Program-made: the position numbers and the translations under genes
NCBI GenBank assembly: GCA_002914845.1
Contig: JXTC01000452.1
Location: 121,481-185,480 of the forward strand
DNA: 64,000 nucleotides
From: Trema orientale
Taxonomy: Eukaryota; Streptophyta; Magnoliopsida; Rosales; Cannabaceae
Direction: 5' to 3'
Notes under the pieces: generated by a model
The model's input: only the letters and a program-made list of their open reading frames with translations
Database searches by the model: none
Told to the model about the DNA's origin: nothing
Shown: positions 55,808 to 64,000 of the stretch, in pieces
Layout: every line of letters starts with the position of its first letter
How positions within the stretch are numbered: position 1 is the first letter of the stretch

Positions 55808-56467
55808 ATGGAGAAAAAGACCACTATTACTAGTACCATCAATGGCGACTCTGACTCTTTAGGAGTCTGTCAAAAGCTCTTCACGGTGCTTCGCCGCATA
55901 TCGTCCCGTGCGAGAGAGCCCTCACCGGCGGCGACCCGTCAAAGCTACCTTACTGAAAGAACCGTTGAAATCCAAAACGGAGCCCCGACTGGGAAAAACG
56001 GCGTCGTTTTGGCGCGTGGCAAGCCGAAGCCTAAGAAGAATGATGAAGAAGAGATTCCGAGTCAGAGAAAGCTGGTTCCCATTGAGGGCCCCACTAATGG
56101 TCATAGCAAGAAGAACCCAGATAAGGAAACTGATCATGATCATCATCATCACCACCACCATCATGATCATGATCATCTGAACAACACGTTTGAGGAGTTT
56201 ATCAAACGAGTGCGAAGCAAAACCGGAGAGTCTCCGGACGTTGACCATGGCGGCGGAGAGGAGAATATGATGACGTCAGGGGCAGGGCCAGGGCCAGGGG
56301 CAGATCGTGGGATAAAGAAAAAAGGAAGCTTTAAGGATCATGTTTCGGATTATATTCACCGAACCAAATTTAAGATAACATCTCATCCATCGGCTTCAGC
56401 TGGGTCGAGTTCAGGTTCCGCTACTACTACTACTGGAAAGAGCGTCCCCTACAAAACAGAGTACTAA
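55808..56467 (+). CDS. Intronless His-rich plant protein of unknown function, 219 aa
   Basis: A single exon of 219 residues with a good TATA box upstream. I do not recognise a named family. It starts with a Thr/Ser-rich stretch, then basic and Ser/Pro/Arg-rich segments. A striking run of 8 His lies within a DHDHH...DHDHD stretch (about residues 109-122), followed by FEEFIKRVRSKTG, a Gly/Pro-rich stretch and a Lys-rich KKKGSFKDHVSDYIHRTKFK near the C-terminus. The two amphipathic motifs look more constrained than the linkers and could be the working parts. The His run might bind metal, but that is inference. No signal peptide or membrane segment. The minus-strand 108-residue ORF here is a mirror of the repeats. 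Confidence 0.75.
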   Translation: MEKKTTITSTINGDSDSLGVCQKLFTVLRRISSRAREPSPAATRQSYLTERTVEIQNGAPTGKNGVVLARGKPKPKKNDEEEIPSQRKLVPIEGPTNGHSKKNPDKETDHDHHHHHHHHDHDHLNNTFEEFIKRVRSKTGESPDVDHGGGEENMMTSGAGPGPGADRGIKKKGSFKDHVSDYIHRTKFKITSHPSASAGSSSGSATTTTGKSVPYKTEY

Positions 56468-56785
56468 AAAAAGAAGTTGGTAAATAAGAAAAGTGCTTCT
56501 ACTACTGCTTAATTATAATAATTATGATTATTAGTGGTTTTGATTAATTCCATAAATAATCACTTTTAAGTGTTGGTGGGAAGTTTGAGATTGGAACTAT
56601 GGTTTATGTAAAATTATCTGGTTATTCTTAATTGGTTATTCGATATATTATAAAATGATGAAATTGTATATAGTGTAATAATTCTATTTTTTTGTTCTTT
56701 CAAAAAAAATTCTCTTTTTGGAGCTGGATCTTCGAAGTCCTGTCTCATTCTCTATCCAGCGAATAAGGTCATGACAAGTCATTAA

Positions 56786-57672
56786 GGGCTTCAAGATTTG
56801 AAAATAGATAATTTAAAAATAGTATTTTTAAGTTTAAAATCTGAAAATTAGGAGGAAAAACTTGTATTTCAAATCTTGTTTGGTTGTTATATTTTCTTGT
56901 AGTTTTTGTATTAAAAAATGTGAAATTGTGTTTGGTAGAATTGTTTTTGAAAATAAATTTTCTACAATAAGTGAATAAGATAAATTCTTTAAAGAAATTT
57001 GTTTAAACATAATAATACATACGTTTAATTACAATATATTATTTTGATTTTTTGTATTACTAAATATGATTATAAGCTCCATCAATTGAAACCCAACACC
57101 ATATACATATTGTGAGTGTGATTGTATTCAAAATCTACTATCTATAAACAAGTGTGTACACGGATAAAAAGAAAAATCACACATATGCTCAATTAAGTCT
57201 CCAAAATCACTGCGGGCATAATTTTACCCAATAATCTTCGAGTCTCAAAGAATTGAAGGACGAAGAAAAAAGAAATGAAAAAAAAAAAAAAATCACAACA
57301 GATGGGTGAACGACAGGCGAGCTTCGGTGCGTGGGAGAACGGCGAGCCGACAGTGATGTGCGGAAGAGCTATAGATTTCTATGGCGTTTCTGGTCCTCCG
57401 ACGTGACGGAAAAGGGTCGACACTTTTGATGGTGGCAGGGAGACTGAGAGCAGAGAGTCTAATCTTGAGTTCTGAGAAGGGGAGAGGAGAAAGGATAAAA
57501 ACAAGATTAGAAAACGTGAAATTATCGTTTTCTGTTTTCCGGATTTTTTTGGAAAAATTTTCAAATATTGGACCCAAAAACGGGGCCACCAAACACGATT
57601 TTGTGAGCTTGTTTTTTAAAATGTATTTTTAAAATCATAAACCCGGATTCAAAAAGAGTAACAAACAGGCCC
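56786..57672. mobile_element. Possible Harbinger-like element, diverged
   Basis: GGGCTTCAAG at the left and the inverted right end GGGCCTGTTTGTTACTC are weakly alike; 3-bp TAA flanks both ends (56783-56785 and 57673-57675), as PIF/Harbinger elements leave. The interior around 57293-57650 is more GC-rich and gives a 99-residue minus ORF without family similarity that I can recognise. Confidence 0.35.
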
Positions 57673-57990
57673 TAAAATTTTGCCCTCAGTTTTCTAATAG
57701 ACTGTAGCTCGTAACGTTTTTTTTTTTTATTTATTTTTGATAATTGTGTTCGTAGCGTTAATTGGTTTCAAGCGAAAAAAGCAGGAGAAAGTCACGTGTA
57801 CGGTGTACTACTCATGTGCGTGTTTTCTTCTATAAATTTTTTTAGATTTAATCAAATAATTATTGTGGATAATGCTAAACGTCCTACTGAATATCTTATA
57901 TTTTTAATACTACTTGATATAGCCCATTGAATTATCACCTACAAATGAAGAATAACATTTAATCTATATGCGATCAATTTAAATTTCCTA

Positions 57991-58352
57991 ATTGAATTGT
58001 GATAGATTCAATTGTGACATTATATGGTATTAAATAAATGATAAATTACATAAAATTCGTAGTTCCCTATCGATTTCGGGTAAAGAAAATGTGACTATCG
58101 AATCATTTTGTGATGCAATTCTAACAAGAAAACATAGACTTACTTGAATTTTTTTCTTTACAACAAGACAATTCACTAATTAAATTGTGATAAACTTATT
58201 TATCACGTTATATGGTATTAAATAAATGATAAATTAGATAGAATTCTTAGTTTTTAGCAATTTCGGGGTAAGGAGACGTGACTATCGAATCATTTTGTGA
58301 TGCAATTTCAACAAGGAAACATAGGCTTACCTGAATTTTTTTCTTTACAATT
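57991..58352. repeat. 188-bp tandem duplication, two units
   Basis: ATTGAATTGTGATAGATTCA at 57991 recurs as ATTAAATTGTGATAAACTT at about 58179. Both units then share TTATATGGTATTAAATAAATG, CGAATCATTTTGTGATGCAA and TGAATTTTTTTCTTTACAA. Non-coding; the two copies differ by scattered changes. Confidence 0.8.
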
Positions 58353-59422
58353 AAAATTACTCTTTTTCGCCTTTCAAAAAAATAAAATTTGTCTTTTCGA
58401 TATTTACTTTATCTTTCCAATACAAGTGATAAATTTGTTTTGTTTGTATATAAGCAGCATTAAACAATTTAAGAATATTCATATCTCTGGTGAAGAAAAA
58501 AAGTACTCGTTAAACTGTCTCTCAAGTCCATAAGGTTTTAGACAAATCAATATTTTAAAAACATGATCAAGGAACTAAGAAGAAAAGAAACTGACATTAG
58601 AAGATATTGACCAGTCATTCTGGGCCTTGTATTTGTACGTGCGTAGCCTTTTAGAATTACCATGAACAGTACCTGAAAAATGGCACTTAAGAAATTTGGG
58701 GCGAAAACTCAAGGGGAAGAAGATAGTTTAGAGGCACAGTAAACGTGACAGCATGAGACGGGCGTGTTTGTGTTTTCTTTTTTATTTAAAGTATTAAATG
58801 ATTTAACAGAGATTAATTTCTTTAGTTAGAGAAGAGGTGACGGAAGACTGTGAGGAAAAAGAGATTTTAATGATGTGTGACACTTTTATTTGTCAGACAG
58901 AGAATGTGACAGAACAAAGAGCCCGATTCCTTTTTTTTTTTCAATTAATTAGTGATAGTTATAGCCTTTTAAAATTGGTTTGTGTGGGTTAATTAAAATT
59001 ATCCCCACTAATGTCTTTCTGGTTATTTAGCTTGGATTCTAAAGCGCGTATTTAGTATATCTCGCAGTTGGGATGATTAACATTGTTCATAACGTATATT
59101 AAAATATCTCCAATAGAAGGACAAAAATATTTTCCTTTTCAAAATAACTTTTTTGTTACTACTTTCCAGAATGACTCTTTGAGCTGTAGTTTTCGTTAAT
59201 TTGGGTCATAGTAAAGACTACTGTTAGTCAAATTAACAATAAAAATTATACGTCATTGTTGATTGACTATTAGTAATTGTTAGTATGAGAGTAAAAAAAA
59301 AAAAATTTCGAAAAATAAAGTAGTAAAAACAAAATCATTTTGCCTCGAAATGCCGAGTGATGTAGAGAAATACCACTTTCAAGAAGGCTTATTCTTTTTT
59401 TCTTAGACAGATATTACTTTTA

Positions 59423-60167
59423 GGGCCCGTTTAGTTTAGCTTATTGAGAAGCTAAAAGTACTTTTCGAACAATCTGTGAGCTGAAAGGTGTTTAGTAAAA
59501 ACCTGAAAATTAGATTATTCAATAATTTTTGACAAAGTTACAGCCAAAAGTCAAAACTGGCCTAAGGCAGCTTTGGCTTTTAGATTATGCAGAAATCTAC
59601 ATTATCTTTTAATGAATAAATCATAATAGCTAAAATACCTTAACTTAAAAGTAAAAATGCTACACATTTAATTAAATTTATTTTTATATCAATTTTTTTT
59701 GAAAAAGGTATTAATATATTTAAATCATAATTGACCAAAATACTCTTCGTATTAATTATTTTGAAGTAACCAAATTGATTCTTTATTAAAATTTTAAATT
59801 CAGATGAAAATAAAGTAAATTAAAATAAAATAAAATAAATTTAATTGAGTAACTAATTTAATAAAGTTTATTTTCCTATCAATTTTTTTAAAAAAAGTAT
59901 TTATGTCTTTAATATGTACAAATATACATAATTGTAAAAAATATCAAAAAGTTCTTTCCATAAATATGCATAATTGTATAATGATGTTTATTTTAATCAT
60001 TTTATATTTTCACAATAATTCAGTCATACAGTTTACCAAACACTTTAATACAGCTTTTTCAAGTCATAGCACTTTAAAATTACAGTTTACCAAACACACT
60101 GCCACTTTACACAACAGCGGATTTTTCTTTCAGTACAGCTAAAAGTACAGCTCTACCAAACTGGCCC
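59423..60167. mobile_element. Tourist/Harbinger-type MITE, 745 bp
   Basis: Inverted ends are GGGCCCGTTTAGTTTAGC at the left and GGGCCAGTTTGGTAGAGC at the inverted right, with the 3-bp target duplication TTA at 59420-59422 and 60168-60170. The TIR sequence and TTA duplication fit PIF/Harbinger. AT-rich inside; a 79-residue ORF at 59903 has no visible domain. Confidence 0.75.
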
Positions 60168-60606
60168 TTAGAATGGAAATTTACAAAACTAAACTCAAAA
60201 AAAAAAAAAAAAAAGGAAATGCCAAAACAAAACACAAACCTACGAAAGTGGATAAATGTTTACCCAGGTTAAAGGAGGAGGGAGTCGATTTTCTTTTCAA
60301 AATAAAACAGTAGTAGTAGTTATAGGCTTATAACAACAAATTGTGGCCAATCTCCTTTACTCTCCCTCAGTGGAAGCAGATCCAATTCCTCCAAAATGGC
60401 ACCCTTGTGTTTGTCATTCTAACTGTAGACTGGATCTTCGTAAACCCAACCCAATACAAATGGGTTGGCTTAGTCCAGCCCAATTTGGTTAGATTGGGCT
60501 AAATGCGCTAAAATCCGACATCTGAGGTGAACGCAGCGGGAGTACAAGGCCCAATTGGTGACAGAAGTTTGCTGGGCTATATGGCATGAATAGTACGGGT
60601 CGTATG

Positions 60607-61135
60607 TAAAGGTAGCAAAATGGGCCGCGCTAGGCCTATATATCTCGGCCCAGTAGGGTGGCCCGGCCAGGCCGCTCCTTTTTTTTAAAAAAAAAAAAAA
60701 TTAAATTAAAAAAAAAGAACTCTTCTAACCTATAAATACCCACTCCCTTCACTCAATTTTTCTTTTTTTCACACTTTCAATCAAATACTCTCTCATCCTC
60801 TCATTCTCAATCTCTCTAATTATATTCTCAAATTCCTCTTTGCTCTATAATTCTATGTAATTTTCATAAGATTTTTCTTTTTAACATTTTTTTAAATCAA
60901 CTTACATACTTATTTTTAAATTTTTATCAATATAAATTAAGTTCCATAACATATTATTTATTTTTATAATTTTTATTTTTAATATTTTTAATTAATATGT
61001 ATATATATGTGTGAAAATAGGCTAAGTACGGGCCAACCCATTCTCGGCCCGCTTTTGGCCCACCTAGGAGCCCAGTAAGCCAGGCTGGGCGCCCATTTTA
61101 TTTTTTAGGGGCGGCCGGGCATTTTCCCACCTTTG
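60607..61135. mobile_element. hAT-type derivative with promoter-like interior, 529 bp
   Basis: Ends TAAAGGTAGCAAAATGGGCC and inverted CAAAGGTGGGAAAATGCCCG are typical hAT termini with GGCC-rich subterminal repeats. Eight-base flanks GTCGTATG (60599-60606) and GTCCAATG (61136-61143) match at 6 of 8. The interior keeps a TATAAATA at 60731 followed by a CT-rich leader-like stretch, but no transposase ORF: a deletion derivative. Confidence 0.75.
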
Positions 61136-62308
61136 GTCCAATGAGACACTAGTGTGTGACCCTTTCTGACCCTTTCAAGTTTCATTTCGTGGGTCAGTAT
61201 TGGACGAAGCCTCCATTTTTTTTTCCTCACTCCCATTTATTTTAGAAGAATTATATTAAATATAACGGTTTTTGTTTTTTTTACACCCAATTTAAGTGAT
61301 CTTATTTTTGGTAGCTAAATACTTGTGCTATTGTGCATATACTGTAGTAGTTTTATAAACAATAATATTTAGGGTTTTGGAGAATCAGAGGATGGTTCTT
61401 AGTTATTACAAGTGGGTGACGACCTAGTTAATTAGGATGTTCCAGTAGAATTTTAATGCTTTAATTATTCTTTTCTGGTTATTCAAAAAATTTATTATAG
61501 TTTTACACCTAGTTAATAAGAAAATAATACATCAATTTTTGTACTAAATATATGAGACTTATCATTTTAATATGAAATATATCTAAAATACGATATGGTG
61601 AATCCAAATATATCTATATACTGAACTGATATTTCTTTCATTGTGCTATAGAATTTTCTTTTTCTTTTTTTTTTTTAGAAAATAACATTGACATCTATTT
61701 TAAGAGGCCCAAGATTTGGCAATTTTGTTAAGAAGCCCTTTAAATATTTTAAAAATTTCCAGAACAATAGGCATTTTTCATTGATAATACTGTTCTCTCT
61801 TTCACTTTCTCAAATTTTTAAGCATCCAACATTCAAAGCTACAAACCAGCTACCTAATTTTTCAAACTATAGAGTAGATTTGAGTAATCTTTCCTACTGA
61901 TTTGTTTGCTTCTATAAGTTGCGGTTATATATCTATAAGAAGTTTCCTTGACATTTCTTTTGCCCCAACACGTACACTCATTGCATTAATTAAACCAGTA
62001 CAACTTTGGACCCATTGGCATTGATATACCAAAATAAACGCATGTATGTCACACAGACAAAAGTACTCATTATAATAGTAATAAGAATAATATAGCTTAT
62101 TTCTACATCTCAAAGAACATAGCTTATAAGATATTTATATCTATATGGTAACTCCTTATAAAATGGGGAAATGAAAAAACGAAAGGCAACTCCTATGGCT
62201 GCCCTACCAATTTAGGTATGCCTGTTGTAGAGAAAATGTATTGACATGCCAAACAAAAAGTAACATGTTACTTTTACTACAGCCGAAAAATAAAAACTTG
62301 ACATATTA

Positions 62309-62743
62309 GGACTTGTTTGGATTTACTTTCATTTTCTGTTTTTTATTTTTTTAAACAGAAAAATGGAAATGTCTTTTGAAAGTTTGCTTGGCAACTTCGT
62401 TTTTGTTTTTTATTTTTAAAAATTGGTGCCAAAAATTTCAAAAAAAGTGGTAAAAAAAAAATTTAATATCTTTATTTTTTTAAACAAATTTCAAAAATAA
62501 AAGAACATATAAACATTTGTACATAAGTATGTACATATATATATGTGTATATATACACACAAATATAAGCCTATATAACTTTCTCTTCATTATTTGTACT
62601 TTTTTACTTTTGAAAACAAGTAGTGAAATAAAGTTTGTCAAGCATGTTTTTTGTTTTTAAAATTTGAATACTAAAACAAAATTTTTACTTCTATTTTTAA
62701 TTTATTTAAACAAAAAAAATTAGAAGTGAATCCAAACAAGTCC
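62309..62743. mobile_element. Tourist/Harbinger-type MITE, 435 bp
   Basis: Inverted ends GGACTTGTTTGGATTTACTT and GGACTTGTTTGGATTCACTT differ at one of 20 positions, flanked by TTA at 62306-62308 and 62744-62746. No ORF. The near-identical ends suggest it is fairly young. Confidence 0.85.
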
Positions 62744-63449
62744 TTAGTAATCAGCTCATGAAGATTACATATATTTTCAGTGTTTTGATCATGCAAGTTG
62801 TAATTGCCATGTACTATGAGATAATTAAACAAAATATGTATATCCCCTGCTTTTTGTCAAAGTTATCATAACACCCTCTAAACTAAAATCATTATACACC
62901 AATATCCCCTAGATTTAAAAAATACACATACACTCCCCTACTTCAGTTAAATTTGACTATCTTTACTATTGACCATTTGAAATTTTCTTTTATTTATTTT
63001 CATTAAAAAAACACTTAATTGTTAAACTTCAAATAATAATATATAGCTAAGTGGTGAGTTTTATTGATTTTTTGAGTCTTTTCTTAGACATAAAGGGTGT
63101 CGCTACTCGCTATAATTATTGAGGATGGTTAACTGAAGTACCGAACTCACCTTTAATTTAAAGAAAAATATAAATATTATAATTAGGAATCTAAGTGGTA
63201 ATTGACTAAGTTTAGCTGAAATATCTTAAGATGATTTAAAAATCTAAAAGTAAACCGGGAGTGATGCTGGGGAGCATGCTAAGTGCTAAGTTGGTATAGC
63301 GAAGCCTATATTAAGATATTTTAAAGTAGGATTTGCATTTAAGATAATTGTCTTTTTCATGAAAAATATAAATATCACAATTATTTTATTATCTTAATGG
63401 AAAACTTGTCCGATCAAATACGTAAACAGATATATATATATATATATAT

Positions 63450-63622
63450 GGGTCTGGTTTAAATGGTTACAACAATATTTACCCATGGATGGTTACAANA
63501 TAGCATTAAATTTTTTTGATGGTAATAAATAGCATTAAATTTTTTTGGCCAACTACCAAACTAATCACCACCGTAGGATATTAGATCTAACGGCTTAAAC
63601 CATTGTAACCATTTAAACTAAA

Positions 63623-63625
<3 letters not shown>
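63450..63625. mobile_element. Inverted-repeat element in a (TA)n tract
   Basis: The left end GGGTCTGGTTTAAATGGTTA and the inverted right end GAGTTTAGTTTAAATGGTTA match at 17 of 20 positions. The element sits between TA-dinucleotide runs (63431-63449 and from 63626), so a TA-type target site is likely but its duplication cannot be resolved. One N is at 63499. Confidence 0.65.
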
Positions 63626-63659
<34 letters not shown>

Positions 63660-64000
63660 TCATCCCTATAAACATCCATGTCAAGCACCGGTCTCACAAG
63701 TGGTGGTTTTCCAAGTTACCTTGTTCTTTCCCGGCCCTTGACAGTAGTCACTACTTAAGTACGTTAATTAATTGATATACATATATGTGTTTGTATATAT
63801 ATATATACACACTTACATATGTGCCCACTAGGATCGATTTTGCATGCTAGCGAAAACGCAAAGAGTATATATTAAATAAAACAAGTAAAATAAGAATATG
63901 ATGGTGGACTTTGGCTTAACTTCAAAATATTTAGTTAAAAAAATATATAGCTTTTGATTCGGTAGAAAATATATATAGTCTCTAAACTATATTTTATAAA
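63626..64000. other. Window end, non-coding
   Basis: TA runs and AT-rich sequence; no exon or element recognised. The stretch 62747-63449 is likewise unremarkable AT-rich DNA. Confidence 0.5.

Noticed and set aside
57293-57592. 99-residue minus-strand ORF in slightly GC-richer DNA
   Set aside because: Lies within a probable transposon, with no recognised domain, promoter or introns.

Overview
This is a eudicot-type plant nuclear segment: AT-rich, with intron-split genes using GT/AG splice sites, many microsatellites and abundant non-autonomous DNA transposons. No bacterial, organellar or viral genome is present. No exact species can be read from the sequence. Seven protein-coding genes are supported, and I rebuilt all six multi-exon ones exon by exon with consistent reading phase: (1) 380-1311, minus strand, a heavy-metal-associated isoprenylated protein (HIPP); (2) 2363-5239, minus, a MATH-BTB/BPM adaptor of CUL3 ubiquitin ligases; (3) 35065-38565, plus, a 422-residue membrane-type protein I do not recognise; (4) 41162-45394, minus, mitochondrial elongation factor Tu, with an assembly gap inside an exon; (5) 46483-48096, plus, a GDSL esterase/lipase; (6) 50428-53633, plus, SP1, the chloroplast outer-envelope RING E3 ligase; (7) 55808-56467, plus, an intronless His-rich protein of unknown function. 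These are ordinary scattered plant genes with no sign of a shared pathway.

The 29 kb between genes 2 and 3 (about 5.6-34.5 kb) is a transposon-built block with a readable history. A unit of about 6.6 kb was duplicated in direct tandem. Copy A is 7233-15180 and copy B is 15181-34414. Each copy then took different insertions. Copy A gained a 1.3-kb Mutator-like element with a 73-bp minisatellite (13135-14438). Copy B gained a 155-bp MITE (17796-17950), a 354-bp Mutator-like MITE with an exact 9-bp target duplication (19975-20328), and a 12-kb Helitron (20342-32369). After subtracting these insertions the two copies are 6635 and 6679 bp long, which supports the model. The right-hand breakpoint of the duplication lies inside another MITE, which is truncated in A and complete in B.

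The Helitron still shows its Rep/helicase gene and an RPA70-like single-strand-binding gene, but both are dead. The Rep lacks the first histidine of its HUH motif and about 75-80 residues, and most stops look like C-to-T decay of CGA, CAA or TGG codons.

The right end (56.5-64 kb) has no convincing gene. It holds two or three Harbinger/Tourist-like MITEs with 3-bp target duplications, one hAT derivative that keeps a promoter-like segment, a 188-bp tandem duplication and a TA-embedded inverted-repeat element. I found no tRNA or rRNA. Assembly gaps (N) occur at 32254-32258, 43155-43163, 50309 and 63499. I did not find a previously undescribed functional system; the most informative structure is the nested duplication and insertion block.
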